Assembly (NCBI RefSeq): GCF_000021805.1
Contig: NC_011726.1
Span: 4,558,097-4,622,096 of the forward strand
Source: Rippkaea orientalis PCC 8801
Lineage (GTDB): Bacteria; Cyanobacteriota; Cyanobacteriia; Cyanobacteriales; Microcystaceae
Direction of reading: 5' to 3'
Length of the DNA: 64,000 nt
The position numbers and the translations under genes are program-made. The notes beneath the pieces were generated by a model. That model was not told the DNA's origin, made no database searches, and saw only the letters and a program-made list of their open reading frames with translations. Below, piece by piece: positions 17,834 to 27,245 of this stretch; the stretch's first letter is position 1; each line of letters begins with the position of its first letter.

Positions 17834-17844
17834 TACTATTAACT

Positions 17845-18453
17845 CTACGCTTTCCGAGAATAATATTCAACGACCAACAATTCATTAATTTGCAAAGCAA
17901 TCCATTCCCGTTCAATCACCGCGTTAACTTTACCGGTTAGGGTATTTTTGTCAAACTCCAAATGACTCGGTAGGTTAGCTAACCCTGGATATTGCATATT
18001 CGCTTCTACCAAACGACGAGAACGCTCTTGATTGCGAACTGCGATCACTTCCCCAGGACGGCACTGATAACTGGGAATATCCACTACTTTACCATTAACA
18101 GTGATATGACCGTGATTCACTAATTGACGCGCTGCGGGAATAGTTCCAGCCATTCCTAGGCGAAAAACCGTATTATCCAGGCGCATTTCTAGCAATTCTA
18201 GGAGTTTCTGACCCGTAGAACCCGTGGCTCTCCGTGCCTTCTTGACGTATCGAATTAACTGCCCTTCTGTTACCCCATAGTTAAAGCGAAGTTTTTGCTT
18301 TTCTTCGAGTCGGATAGCGTATTCTGAACGCTTTTTACGCGCTTGTCCATGTTGTCCAGGGGGATAAGCGCGACGGGGGTTTTTCCGACTTAATCCAGGG
18401 AGTTCCCCCAGTCGTCGAACAACTCTCAGACGTGGTCCTCTATAACGAGACAT
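17845..18453 (-). CDS. rpsD: 30S ribosomal protein S4
   Basis: A 202-residue primary 16S rRNA-binding protein. Translation from the ATG at 18453 begins [20 protein letters not shown], the standard cyanobacterial/plastid start; an upstream ATG at 18504 would add 17 non-conserved residues and is rejected. AGGAGA lies about 10 bases before the chosen start. The S4 RNA-binding domain (about 90-150, [22 protein letters not shown]) is intact, and the Tyr/Arg-rich C-terminus VVEYYSRKA is normal. The gene is separate from other ribosomal protein genes, as is usual in cyanobacteria. Confidence 0.98.
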   Translation of the reverse strand: MSRYRGPRLRVVRRLGELPGLSRKNPRRAYPPGQHGQARKKRSEYAIRLEEKQKLRFNYGVTEGQLIRYVKKARRATGSTGQKLLELLEMRLDNTVFRLGMAGTIPAARQLVNHGHITVNGKVVDIPSYQCRPGEVIAVRNQERSRRLVEANMQYPGLANLPSHLEFDKNTLTGKVNAVIEREWIALQINELLVVEYYSRKA

Positions 18454-18543
18454 ATAAGGATTTTCTCCTAATACACAATTTATTCCAAAACTATTATTAT
18501 ACAAGATTTTTTGGATAAAGGGAATAGGAGGCGCAGCAATAAA

Positions 18544-19662
18544 CTATACCGAACTGTAGTTGGGGGACTTCACGGCCTCAGGTAAAATTAACATCCCATC
18601 GCCAAAGGAATAAAACCGATATTTTTCGTCGATCGCCGTCTGATAGACACTCATCAACCTTTCTCGTCCAATTAAAGCACTCACTAACATTAATAAACTT
18701 GATCGCGGCAGGTGAAAATTAGTAATCATTCCCTCAACAACCTGCCAGGAATACCCTGGATAAATAAACAAATCCGTCCTACCTCGAAACGGTATTAACC
18801 CTGATTTTCCTTCAGCTTTGGCTATCTGCGCTACTCCTTCGAGCGATCGCACCACCGTCGTTCCCACCGCGATCACCCGTCCTCCCCTAGCCTTCGTCTC
18901 GGCGATCGCTTCCACTGTACTAGAGGGGACTTCTAGCCATTCCGAGTGCATCTGGTGTTGGGTAATATCCCCCACCTCCACCGGACGAAAGGTTCCCACC
19001 CCCACATGGAGGGTAATATAGGATTGTTGAATCCCCTGAGCCTGTAAGCGTTGTAGCAAATCCGGCGTAAAATGTAATCCGGCGGTGGGAGCAGCCACTG
19101 CCCCTGGTTTTTGGGCATAAACGGTCTGATATTGCCCGGGTTGAGCTTCAGAAGAGGTTACATACGGAGGCAGGGGGATTTTACCCAATTCTTCAATAGC
19201 AGACCAAAAAGCCTCAACAGAATCAGCCTCAAATTGCAACAGTCGTCCTCCGGTTTCGGGATCAACATCGATAACGGTTGCCTTTAAATAAACAGAACTT
19301 TCCGTAGTTTCATCAGGAGAGTGAGGAAACCAAATCTGAGAGCCTCGCTTAAAGCGTTTTCCGGGTTTAACTAATGCCAGCCAAGATAACGGGGCTTTTT
19401 CTTCTAATAATAAAATTTCTACGGGGGCTCCTGTTGTTTTCTGGCCATAGAGTCGGGCGGGAATAACACGGGTATTATTAAGTACTAATAAATCCCCCGA
19501 TCGCAGCCATTGGGGTAATTCTCGGAACACGCTATGGACTTGAGTCGTCAAGGAATTGAGGACTAACAACCGTGAGGAGTCCCTAGGCGTAACAGGACTT
19601 TGGGCGATCAACTCAGCCGGCAAGTGATAATCGTAACTGGCTAACAAATGATCATCGTTCAT
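18544..19662 (-). CDS. queA: S-adenosylmethionine:tRNA ribosyltransferase-isomerase
   Basis: A 372-residue enzyme that transfers and isomerises the ribosyl group of SAM onto preQ1 in tRNA during queuosine synthesis. Conserved segments include YDYHLPAELIAQ at the start, RDSSRLLVL, NNTRVIPARL, APTAGLHFT, HVGVGTFRPV and NFHLPRSSLLML. I chose the ATG at 19662, which gives the family's usual N-terminus MNDDHLLASYDYHLP; an upstream GTG at 19746 would add 28 unconserved residues. It lies 90 bases from rpsD on the same strand. Confidence 0.96.
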   Translation of the reverse strand: MNDDHLLASYDYHLPAELIAQSPVTPRDSSRLLVLNSLTTQVHSVFRELPQWLRSGDLLVLNNTRVIPARLYGQKTTGAPVEILLLEEKAPLSWLALVKPGKRFKRGSQIWFPHSPDETTESSVYLKATVIDVDPETGGRLLQFEADSVEAFWSAIEELGKIPLPPYVTSSEAQPGQYQTVYAQKPGAVAAPTAGLHFTPDLLQRLQAQGIQQSYITLHVGVGTFRPVEVGDITQHQMHSEWLEVPSSTVEAIAETKARGGRVIAVGTTVVRSLEGVAQIAKAEGKSGLIPFRGRTDLFIYPGYSWQVVEGMITNFHLPRSSLLMLVSALIGRERLMSVYQTAIDEKYRFYSFGDGMLILPEAVKSPNYSSV

Positions 19663-19803
19663 AGTAAGACGGTTTTGAGAATTGGGTAATTTCCCCCATT
19701 GTAAATCCGTGCAAATGGGGAGGAGTGCCCTTGGAGAAAGGATCACCTTATTGTCACACTAAGGTTAGAGCAATAATTGCTAAACAGAAATCAGGGGGAA
19801 ATG

Positions 19804-20193
19804 ATGGATTATATTTATTTTTTAGGTAATGCAAGTTTGACTTTGCGGGTTATCGAATATCTACAAACTATGTATGATTCATCCCTATGTTCGATGACAG
19901 TCATTCATCAAATTAATGGTTGGATCATCAAAATTAAGTTTAAACAACCGTTAACGCCTCAAAAGCACGGAGATTTCAAGGCGTTTATGAACGAAATTGG
20001 TGTTCCCTACGAATTGGAAATCCGCCTACAGATGGTTTTCTGGAGTTTAGAAACCGGTCAATCTCCCATCGATGTCATGCGTCGTTATCAAGTGGCGATC
20101 GTCTCCCACGGTTCTCCCGATAGTAATGATATCGAAGCCTTTCGCCAACAATTTACCCGAGGGCTAGGATATTGTCCCGAAACTTTAGCGTAA
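19804..20193 (+). CDS. Conserved hypothetical protein, function unknown
   Basis: A soluble protein of about 130 residues starting MDYIYFLGNASLTLRVIEYL, with GGGGGAA 5 bases upstream of the ATG at 19804 (an adjacent ATG at 19801 is also possible). It has mixed alpha/beta character, with a basic beta strand (GWIIKIKFKQPLTP), two amphipathic helices (KAFMNEIGVPYELEIRLQMV) and a tail with RGLGYCPETLA. No catalytic motif, signal peptide or membrane segment is visible, and I do not recognise the family. It is divergent from queA and 192 bases ahead of glmU, so it probably has its own promoter. Confidence 0.75.
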   Translation: MDYIYFLGNASLTLRVIEYLQTMYDSSLCSMTVIHQINGWIIKIKFKQPLTPQKHGDFKAFMNEIGVPYELEIRLQMVFWSLETGQSPIDVMRRYQVAIVSHGSPDSNDIEAFRQQFTRGLGYCPETLA

Positions 20194-20385
20194 TTGAGTT
20201 TCTGTTGCTTCTAACACTCTCTTCTGTTGCCTGTTACCGTTAGGCTAACCCTCAGAAAAGTTTGCTCCTCGTTGCCCTTTTTGCCGATAGGTTATTCATT
20301 GTACAAGAGGGCTGAGTGACTTTTTTGCCTAAAAGATGTCAAGACACGATATACTCCATTCGGGGACATTGATTAAGAGAAAGTA

Positions 20386-21747
20386 ATGGTAGCCGTAGCA
20401 ATTCTTGCAGCAGGACGTGGAACACGGATGAAGTCTAACCTTCCTAAGGTTTTACATCGTTTGGGAGGGTATTCATTAGTCGAACGGGTATTGAACAGTT
20501 GTCAGTTACTCAACCCTTCTCGACAGTTAGTGATTATTGGTTATGAAGGGGAACAGGTTAGAGACTCCCTACAACAGCTTGATTCTTTGGAATTTGTCGA
20601 ACAAAAGGAACAATTGGGGACTGGCCATGCTATTCAACAATTGTTACCCCATTTAGAGGGATTTCAGGGGGATTTATTGGTTTTAAACGGGGATGTTCCG
20701 TTGCTGCGTCCGCAAACCCTAGAAAACCTCCTCAACATCCATAAAACCCATAGAAATGCAGCGACCTTACTGACTGCCCATTTACCTAACCCCAAGGGTT
20801 ACGGACGAGTTTTCTGTGATAATAACAATTTAGTGACTCAAATTGTGGAAGACAGAGACTGTAACGCTGCCCAAAAGCAAAATCATCGGATTAATGGGGG
20901 AATTTACTGTTTTAATTGGCAACAATTAGCTGCTGTCTTGCCTAAACTCTCGGCGGATAACGACCAAAAAGAATACTATTTAACTGATGTGGTCAAATTT
21001 CTTGCCCCCGTCATGGCCGTAGATGTAGAAGATTATTTAGAGATTACTGGAATTAACGATCGCAAGCAACTGGCCATGGCTAATGGTATTCTCCAAAACC
21101 GTGTTAAAGACCATTGGATGGCTCAAGGAGTTACCCTCATCGACCCTGATAGCATTACCATTGATGATACTGTTGAATTACAGACTGATGTGATTATTGA
21201 GCCCCAAACCCACCTACGGGGAAAAACAAGCATTGGTAAGGGAAGTCGTCTTGGCCCTGGCAGTTTGATTGAAAATAGTCACATTGGAGACAACGTAACG
21301 GTACTTTATTCGGTGATTACTGAGAGTCAGGTCGCTTCTGGGTGTCGGGTTGGCCCCTATAGCCATTTGCGGGGTCAGGCACAAATAGGGGAGTCCTGTC
21401 GTATTGGCAATTTTGTGGAGATTAAGAAGTCGGTTATCGAACAAAAAAGCAATGTTGCCCATTTATCCTATTTAGGGGATGCAACTCTAGGCGAACAGGT
21501 GAATGTAGGGGCAGGAACCATTACCGCTAATTACGATGGGGTGCAAAAACATCGGACTATTATTGGTAAGGGGACAAAAACCGGAGCTAATAGCGTCTTT
21601 GTTGCCCCTGTTACGTTAGGGGAAGAGGTGACGGTGGCTGCGGGGTCTGTTGTCACCCACGATGTCCCTGATAGGGCGTTAGTAATTGCCAGGCAACGGC
21701 AGCGTATTATTGAGGAGTGGAAAAAGACAATTGAAAGTAAAAAATAA
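20386..21747 (+). CDS. glmU: Bifunctional UDP-N-acetylglucosamine pyrophosphorylase / glucosamine-1-phosphate N-acetyltransferase
   Basis: A 453-residue enzyme that acetylates glucosamine-1-phosphate and then makes UDP-GlcNAc for peptidoglycan and glycans. The N-terminal uridylyltransferase domain has [11 protein letters not shown] and the Lys of [22 protein letters not shown] and NGGIYCF. From about residue 250 the left-handed beta-helix carries hexapeptide repeats ([23 protein letters not shown]) with the acetyltransferase segment [15 protein letters not shown] and [11 protein letters not shown]. Start and length are standard. Confidence 0.98.
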   Translation: MVAVAILAAGRGTRMKSNLPKVLHRLGGYSLVERVLNSCQLLNPSRQLVIIGYEGEQVRDSLQQLDSLEFVEQKEQLGTGHAIQQLLPHLEGFQGDLLVLNGDVPLLRPQTLENLLNIHKTHRNAATLLTAHLPNPKGYGRVFCDNNNLVTQIVEDRDCNAAQKQNHRINGGIYCFNWQQLAAVLPKLSADNDQKEYYLTDVVKFLAPVMAVDVEDYLEITGINDRKQLAMANGILQNRVKDHWMAQGVTLIDPDSITIDDTVELQTDVIIEPQTHLRGKTSIGKGSRLGPGSLIENSHIGDNVTVLYSVITESQVASGCRVGPYSHLRGQAQIGESCRIGNFVEIKKSVIEQKSNVAHLSYLGDATLGEQVNVGAGTITANYDGVQKHRTIIGKGTKTGANSVFVAPVTLGEEVTVAAGSVVTHDVPDRALVIARQRQRIIEEWKKTIESKK

Positions 21748-21769
21748 GTCATTCATTTTAAAAGCCGAT

Positions 21770-21800
21770 TTCTGACTTCTAACTTCTGACTTCTGACTTC
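21770..21800. repeat. Heptamer tandem repeat (TTCTGAC units)
   Basis: Four consecutive 7-base units TTCTGAC/TTCTAAC plus TTC lie in the convergent gap between glmU and the prohibitin-like gene. The same heptamer family recurs elsewhere in the window. Confidence 0.85.
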
Positions 21801-21802
21801 AA

Positions 21803-22726
21803 TTATTGCCCCTGTAAAATCAAGGGTAATTTATCTTCTCCACCCCCAATAATAATAATTTTACTATTTTGGGACTCGGCTAGTTTCTGAGTTGCTTCAA
21901 TGGCTTTTAATTTGATTAATTGATCGGTTAATCCCTTGGATAATAAGGCTTGAGAGTTGGCAATTCCTTGCGCTTCAATTTTTTGGCGTTCAGCTTCTTT
22001 TTTGGCCTTTTCTAGTCCAAACTCAATGGACTGACGTTCCTTATCGTTAATAAACTGCTGTTTTTCACTTTCTTGTTCAGCTTCTAATTTTTTTTGAATA
22101 GCTGCTTGAATTTCTTGGGGTAAAATGACTTTGCGTAAGAGAGCTTCTTCGACAATAAATCCTAAGGGAGATAAACTGTTCTGTAGCTCTTGACGCAGAC
22201 GTTGAGCGACAATTTGGCGTTTTTCCCCATAGATATCTTTTGCTTCATAACTAGCAGTAATTTGTCGCAAAATTGCCCGAAAGCGAGAAACGACTATCTC
22301 TTCTTCATCAGTGCCGATGGTTTGATAAATCGTGGCCGCTTTTTGGGGATTAACTTTATACTGAAGACTGACATCTAAGGTAAGATTTAGCCCTTCTTTT
22401 GAGGTAGCATCAATAGTTTCTTTAATATCCTCTAATCGAGTGGAAAATTTAACGACCTTAGCGAGAGGAGTAATCCAATGAATGCCTGGATTTAGAGGAT
22501 TTTCCTCAACTTTTCCTAATGTTTCTATTACCCCTACTTCTCCGGCAGGAAGAATGACTAAAAATCGAAAAAGAGTATTATAGACAGTAGCAATACTTGC
22601 TAATATTCCTGCCAATAAAGCTAAATTTTTGACTTTTTCTTGATGACGTTCACCAACTACATTAGAACTTTGTAAGGCGATGGTGAAAGCAACTAAAGCA
22701 GTAATTAAGGAGATAATAACTGACAT
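21803..22726 (-). CDS. Prohibitin-like SPFH/Band 7 membrane protein
   Basis: 307 residues. Hydrophobic stretches at about 1-20 and 36-58 anchor the protein. The SPFH domain follows (about 60-230: PAGEVGVIETLGKV, NPGIHWITPLAKVV, LTLDVSLQYKVNP), then a long charged coiled coil (EAEQESEKQQFINDKERQS) and a C-terminus with IIIIGGGEDKLPLI. Proteins of this type form ring-like membrane scaffolds that organise proteases and membrane domains. It resembles the cyanobacterial prohibitin homolog (Phb1 type). It converges on glmU with only a heptamer repeat between them. Confidence 0.88.
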   Translation of the reverse strand: MSVIISLITALVAFTIALQSSNVVGERHQEKVKNLALLAGILASIATVYNTLFRFLVILPAGEVGVIETLGKVEENPLNPGIHWITPLAKVVKFSTRLEDIKETIDATSKEGLNLTLDVSLQYKVNPQKAATIYQTIGTDEEEIVVSRFRAILRQITASYEAKDIYGEKRQIVAQRLRQELQNSLSPLGFIVEEALLRKVILPQEIQAAIQKKLEAEQESEKQQFINDKERQSIEFGLEKAKKEAERQKIEAQGIANSQALLSKGLTDQLIKLKAIEATQKLAESQNSKIIIIGGGEDKLPLILQGQ

Positions 22727-22909
22727 AAAATCATCACTAATTAAGGAGTTAGGAGTTGTAAGGTATTTGTTAAGAGAAAATTAAGGGTTATTGGCTAGGA
22801 TCGGCATTCTCTACCCTAGAGATTTTATTGATTTAATGATGGGGCTTAATGTACTTGAGGAAAGTAATATTTAGTTCATTTTAGCCCACCGTTAATTATA
22901 CTAAAAATT

Positions 22910-23710
22910 ATGACTAAACAACGCCTAGATACCCTATTAGTTGAGCGTAACCTTTGTTCTTCTCGTCAAGAGGCGCAAGGGTTGATTCGTGCCGGGGAAG
23001 TTAAGGTGAATCAACAGGTGATTGATAAACCAGGGACTCCAGTGGAGAGTACGGCGGAGATTGAACTGCAAGCTAAGCCCCGTTATGTGTCCCGTGGGGG
23101 TTATAAGCTCGAAAAAGCCCTAAAAACCTTTGATATAGCTGTAACGGGTCGAATTTGCCTCGATGGGGGGATTTCTACGGGGGGGTTCACTGATTGTTTA
23201 TTGCAGTTTGGGGCAAAACAAGTCTACGGGGTGGATGTGGGGTATGGACAAGTCGCGTGGACGTTGCGGCAAGATGAACGGGTTATCCTCAAAGAAAGAA
23301 CAAATTTTCGCTATTTAACCTCTGATTCATTGTATGGTGATAATCCCTTTGCTGACTTGGGGGTGATGGATGTTTCTTTTATTTCCCTAACCAAAGTGTT
23401 AGAACCTCTGTGGCATTTATTAGTTAGTCCGAGGGAGGTTATTTTATTAATTAAACCGCAGTTTGAAGTGGGGCGATCGCGTGTTGGTAAAAAGGGGGTT
23501 GTTCGTAACCCAAAAGATCACGCGCAAGCTATTGATCAAGTGTTACAAACTGCTAATAATTTAGGGTGGTATTATCAAGGTTTAACGGAATCTCCCATTA
23601 AAGGACCTGCCGGAAATGTAGAATATTTATTATGGTTACGCTGCGATCGCTTTCAAGATTCTCCTAATCTTAACACCTTTGAAGAATTTACCCAAGGTAT
23701 TATTATTTGA
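22910..23710 (+). CDS. tlyA: TlyA-family rRNA (cytidine-2'-O)-methyltransferase
   Basis: 266 residues. An N-terminal S4 RNA-binding domain (about 1-60: RLDTLLVERNLCSSRQEAQGLI) precedes an FtsJ-type SAM methyltransferase fold with SRGGYKLEKAL, the SAM loop LDGGISTGGFTDCLL and the DVSFISLTK motif, then LIKPQFEVGR. In actinobacteria TlyA methylates 16S and 23S rRNA; cyanobacterial members are less studied and are also annotated as haemolysin A. The reported glycine-rich loop reads DGGIS where many homologs have DVGAS, a modest change. Confidence 0.9.
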   Translation: MTKQRLDTLLVERNLCSSRQEAQGLIRAGEVKVNQQVIDKPGTPVESTAEIELQAKPRYVSRGGYKLEKALKTFDIAVTGRICLDGGISTGGFTDCLLQFGAKQVYGVDVGYGQVAWTLRQDERVILKERTNFRYLTSDSLYGDNPFADLGVMDVSFISLTKVLEPLWHLLVSPREVILLIKPQFEVGRSRVGKKGVVRNPKDHAQAIDQVLQTANNLGWYYQGLTESPIKGPAGNVEYLLWLRCDRFQDSPNLNTFEEFTQGIII

Positions 23711-23804
23711 TCTAAGCTTAATCCTTAATCAGTATAAGTATTATGGTAAAATAAAGACGCAATACAATTTTTTAAGACAACATACAACAGTAGTAATCGC
23801 ACTT

Positions 23805-25073
23805 ATGGAATTTAATGAAGCTAAAGAAGCTTTAAAAGAAGGATATATCAAGGCTGGTTTAGAAATCTCTGATGAGCATGAGAAAGAACTTTACTTTAAA
23901 GTCCCTAGCAACGAACAGGTAAAAATTAAAATTTCTGAAAAGGATATTCAAGAATATGCAGAATTTGAAGATTTGCGTTCATCTTTTAAGATTGAACCCG
24001 TAAAATGTAGTATGTGTAGCTCAAACTACAGAGAACAAGTTGTGAAGAGGAGTTATGATCTTTTCAAGAACGAGAAACGATCATTTAGTTTTGGTGAATC
24101 TCATGAAACCAATTTATATGTTGAGATAAGTACAGCATCACCGAACTTTGTTAACTTTTTTCGATTTCAAGAATCTTATTTGAAAAAATGTTTAGAAAAA
24201 ATTGAGTCCCCTTTGAAAATAAGCATTAATAAAAATGGACAATTTCTTAATATAGTTTACAAACCACAAACAATTAAAATTTATAATATTCAAGAATCAA
24301 GTATTGACAAAGCTATTGAGCGTTCTAATTCAGTAATAGATTCCTGTCTTTTTGAGCTTTCTTATTTAAAAGATGTGACGCTTTATGTTCAAGATAAATT
24401 TTCCAGTTTTCAACAAAAAGACAAACCATTTCAATTTGGCAACCCTCCAACAGGAGATCAACTATCACTCCCTAAAGTTGATTTTAATGCTGATACTATT
24501 CGTTTTTATCAACGGGGACGCAGTACAAGAGATCCGGTAATTCAATTTTTATCTTTTTATCACGTTCTAGAATATTATTTTGTTATTGTCTCTGACGAAC
24601 AACTCTATGATAAGCTATCCCGAAAAATTAACGATCCCAAGTTTGTAACAGATCATACTAATCTTGATCGATTGATTCAAGATGTAAAAGATCATAAAGC
24701 GGAAATGGACGAAACAGAAATGTTAAAATTGGTACTTAATAAGTATATCGAAGAGAGTGAGCTTATTAATTTTATTAAGGAATACGAGAAATGGTCTAAG
24801 GACACAATATACTCTGGAAAAGCAAAGACAAATGAAACAGATATCTTTGGTAAAGATATTAACATAAATGTCAAGGAGGGTCATATTATAGGTAATGTGG
24901 CAAAAAGAATTAAAACAATTAGAAATACCCTGGTTCATTCCTCAGATAGGTATGAACGTAATCAAAGATTCATACCAACAACCTATCATGAAAGCATTCT
25001 CTGTAAAGAAATACCTTTAATCAAATACTTAGCTGAGAAAGTAATCATTGGCTCAGCTTCTAACTTAAAATAA
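23805..25073 (+). CDS. Putative HEPN-domain protein of unknown function, candidate defence or RNase effector
   Basis: 423 residues from the ATG at 23805 (MEFNEAKEALKEGY); an upstream in-frame start at 23679 would overlap the methyltransferase gene and lacks support. The N-terminal half has a CSMC pair (about 68-71) and beta-rich character. The C-terminal half is helical and contains HVLEYYF, then RIKTIRNTLVHSSDRYER, whose RNTLVH (about 373-378) fits the R-(x)4-6-H motif of HEPN RNases. The layout resembles ApeA-like abortive-infection proteins, but I cannot assign a family. No signal peptide or membrane segment. It lies beside a DUF6883/DUF4926 pair on the opposite strand. Confidence 0.6.
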   Translation: MEFNEAKEALKEGYIKAGLEISDEHEKELYFKVPSNEQVKIKISEKDIQEYAEFEDLRSSFKIEPVKCSMCSSNYREQVVKRSYDLFKNEKRSFSFGESHETNLYVEISTASPNFVNFFRFQESYLKKCLEKIESPLKISINKNGQFLNIVYKPQTIKIYNIQESSIDKAIERSNSVIDSCLFELSYLKDVTLYVQDKFSSFQQKDKPFQFGNPPTGDQLSLPKVDFNADTIRFYQRGRSTRDPVIQFLSFYHVLEYYFVIVSDEQLYDKLSRKINDPKFVTDHTNLDRLIQDVKDHKAEMDETEMLKLVLNKYIEESELINFIKEYEKWSKDTIYSGKAKTNETDIFGKDININVKEGHIIGNVAKRIKTIRNTLVHSSDRYERNQRFIPTTYHESILCKEIPLIKYLAEKVIIGSASNLK

Positions 25074-25120
25074 TATACCACCATCAACTTTGGACAAAAG
25101 AAGAATTTTATGAACGCTGG

Positions 25121-25381
25121 TTAGGCAACTTCAAGGTCATAATGTAAAACAAGTAATTCATCTTCTTTTAAAATCGCCATTGCATATTCTCGTCCTTGAT
25201 TATCAGCAAACTCGACTAAATATTGCTTTTCTCCTTCTCGTTCATATATTTCTACTACAGTTCCAACTTGTCCACTTGGCAAGCTTTGTATAAACTCATA
25301 TTCTGGCTCAATTAATGTTAATCTTTCCTTATCAATAGAATTGATAATAGCTACATTATCTAAACTCACAATATTTTTCAT
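25121..25381 (-). CDS. DUF4926 family protein
   Basis: 86 residues, second gene of a pair, beginning 6 bases after the DUF6883 stop. The conserved core GQVGTVVEIYEREG, YLVEFAD, GREYAMA and the C-terminal ELLVLHYD match the DUF4926 pattern, a small SH3-like beta-barrel family. These proteins often sit next to DUF6883 genes, in an arrangement typical of toxin-antitoxin or toxin-immunity pairs; that role is an inference. No membrane segment. Confidence 0.78.
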   Translation of the reverse strand: MKNIVSLDNVAIINSIDKERLTLIEPEYEFIQSLPSGQVGTVVEIYEREGEKQYLVEFADNQGREYAMAILKEDELLVLHYDLEVA

Positions 25382-25387
25382 AACTTT

Positions 25388-25717
25388 TCACCTAATAAAT
25401 GCAGAAATAAGACGAGGATTAGAATTAGTAGATCTTATTTCCCAAATAGTCCGAAGTTGGATTTCTTCATCATTTGGTATTCTCCAATCCACCTTAAACT
25501 GTTGACCAAATTCTGTTTGTGCTTGTTGAACAACTTCCCTTTCAATTGCTGCTAGTCGAATCATTGAGAGTAATAATTCAGCATTTTCTTGAGTTATTCC
25601 TAAACGGGACTTGAAAACTCTAGCTTTATGTTTTCCACTAGAATGTTCTGGATTCAAACAATAGTTAATTAACTTGTCCATAGCAATTTCTGCTTGTTCC
25701 CCGTTAGGTAATTTCAT
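25388..25717 (-). CDS. DUF6883 family protein, possible toxin of a two-gene module
   Basis: 109 residues. The pattern MKLPNGEQA, KLINYCLNPEHSSGKHKARVF and a C-terminal WEIRSTNSNPRL matches the DUF6883 domain, which also occurs as the C-terminal tip of some polymorphic secreted toxins. The conserved His/Lys/Arg of SGKHKARVF and the late Arg/Ser/Pro residues could form a nuclease-like site, which is speculation. It is the first gene of the pair with DUF4926. The neighbourhood (a HEPN-like gene opposite, then mraY) suggests a small accessory insertion. Confidence 0.72.
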   Translation of the reverse strand: MKLPNGEQAEIAMDKLINYCLNPEHSSGKHKARVFKSRLGITQENAELLLSMIRLAAIEREVVQQAQTEFGQQFKVDWRIPNDEEIQLRTIWEIRSTNSNPRLISAFIR

Positions 25718-25807
25718 TTCTTTATCAACAAGACAGGTTTTAATAACTTTTTAAAGAGGGAAACAATGATAATGTCTCCCTACTTTCAACAAAAATCATT
25801 ACCAAAA

Positions 25808-26941
25808 CTAAGAAGAAATTACCGCTAATACCGCCAGTCCCGCATTAATTAAATAAAATAACCCAACTATTTGGGTTTCTGCCCACCCACTCAATTCTAA
25901 ATGGTGGTGTAACGGTGCCATTTTTAACAGCCGTTTTCCTTTACCATCGGGTCCTTTTGTCGCTTTATAATAACTAACTTGGGCAATGACGGAAAGGGAC
26001 TCGACAAAAAAGATGCCGCTAACAAGAAATAATCCCCAGACATGACCGCTAAGGATACCAATAGCCCCCAGAGAACCCCCTAACGCGAGAGAACCCGTAT
26101 CCCCCATAAAAACCGTAGCAGGGTTACGATTATGAACAATAAACCCTAAACAGCCGCCACTCATACAGGCACAAAATATCATTAATCCAGGGTTATTAGA
26201 AGCCATTAAGGCCGCTAACCCCAGAAACGCAAGGGAACCCGTTCCTCCGGCCAGTCCATCAACCCCATCGGTCAGGTTGGTAGCGTTACTTTCGGCTACC
26301 AGAACAAACCCCGCGATAATCCAGAAAAATAACCCCAGAGGTAAGATTATCTGTCCAGGTAAGGCAATATTCGTTAAATCAGCAGATTGAGTTAAGAATG
26401 TCCAGATACAGAACCCCACTGCGATCGCAATTTGTAGAATTAATTTCATGCGAGGGGTCAGTCCCTTATTGGATTTTTGCCGTAAAATCTGCCAGTCGTC
26501 AATCCAACCTATCCCCATATAAGCGAGGGTAACAATGGAGACAGCCAGAACCGCAGGGTCTAGCTTAGACCAAATTAGGGCAATAATAACCGCTACAGGC
26601 ACAAAAAAGATGCCTCCCATGGTGGGGGTTCCCGCTTTTTTCAAGTGAGTCTGGGGACCATCTTCTTGGATGACTTGTCCAGCTTTTAGTCTGCGTAATA
26701 CAGGAACGACAACGTAACCCAAAATGGCAGAACAAATAGCAGAAACCGCTAAGGGAAACAGCAGGGATAAGCTAATGCTACTCAGGTCTAAAATTTGGGC
26801 AAACCCCAAACAAAGGAGTCCTAATAGTAGGATTAGTAAAATAAGTAGACTGGTTCCTGATGGCTTTTTAAAGGGGGTTAAAGGGGGAATTTTGGCATCC
26901 ACGACTAAATTAATACGATCCTCGCTAAATGACTTAGACAA
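25808..26941 (-). CDS. mraY: Phospho-N-acetylmuramoyl-pentapeptide transferase
   Basis: A 377-residue polytopic inner-membrane enzyme (about ten helices) that links UDP-MurNAc-pentapeptide to undecaprenyl phosphate to make lipid I. Diagnostic motifs are GTPTMGG, DDWQILRQKSNKG, NLTDGVDGLAGG with the catalytic Asp residues, VFMGDTGSLALGG and the C-terminal APLHHHLELSGWAE. The N-terminus has about 25 residues of hydrophilic extension before the first helix, as in other cyanobacteria. It stands apart from other cell-wall genes. Confidence 0.97.
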   Translation of the reverse strand: MSKSFSEDRINLVVDAKIPPLTPFKKPSGTSLLILLILLLGLLCLGFAQILDLSSISLSLLFPLAVSAICSAILGYVVVPVLRRLKAGQVIQEDGPQTHLKKAGTPTMGGIFFVPVAVIIALIWSKLDPAVLAVSIVTLAYMGIGWIDDWQILRQKSNKGLTPRMKLILQIAIAVGFCIWTFLTQSADLTNIALPGQIILPLGLFFWIIAGFVLVAESNATNLTDGVDGLAGGTGSLAFLGLAALMASNNPGLMIFCACMSGGCLGFIVHNRNPATVFMGDTGSLALGGSLGAIGILSGHVWGLFLVSGIFFVESLSVIAQVSYYKATKGPDGKGKRLLKMAPLHHHLELSGWAETQIVGLFYLINAGLAVLAVISS

Positions 26942-26999
26942 TGGCTTAAATTAAGTTATCCATGTCTATGGGACACAATCAACGATTTTACTGATAACT

Positions 27000-27245
27000 T
27001 TAATCTTCGTCTAGATCGATATCATCATCATCATCATCATCGTAAGTGTCATCTACATCCATTAATTCTGAGATTTCTTCATCTTCGCTCAACAGATGGG
27101 AAGATTCTTCGATTTCTCTACTAATCAGACGATTAGTTGATTCCAGCCAATCTAGGAGAGCAAAATCATGTTTAACGGGAATCACTGCGGCCGGTTCATA
27201 ACGAGGTTCTTGACGTAGGGAAGGATTATAGGAAGGATTAGACAT
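27000..27245 (-). CDS. DUF3134 family acidic small protein
   Basis: 81 residues. The N-terminal half is conserved in cyanobacteria (NPSLRQEPRYEPAAVIPVKH, then LLDWLESTNRLI). The C-terminus becomes extremely acidic and ends in a near-continuous Asp tract (seven Asp in a row, then DIDLDED), encoded by repeated GAT triplets. Such a tail may bind basic partners or divalent metals; the function is unknown. It lies 58 bases upstream of mraY on the same strand and could share a transcript with it. Confidence 0.78.
   Translation of the reverse strand: MSNPSYNPSLRQEPRYEPAAVIPVKHDFALLDWLESTNRLISREIEESSHLLSEDEEISELMDVDDTYDDDDDDDIDLDED

Larger units (their letters stand above)
17478..17844. other. Convergent spacer between pgk and rpsD
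   Basis: A 367-base gap with the pgk terminator near its left end and a likely rpsD terminator near its right end. A HIP1-like GGCGATCGC sits near 17757. No open frame with a credible start is visible between the two hairpins. Confidence 0.5.

Noticed and set aside
23679-23804. Upstream extension of the HEPN-like protein.
   Set aside because: It overlaps the end of the methyltransferase gene and has no ribosome site.
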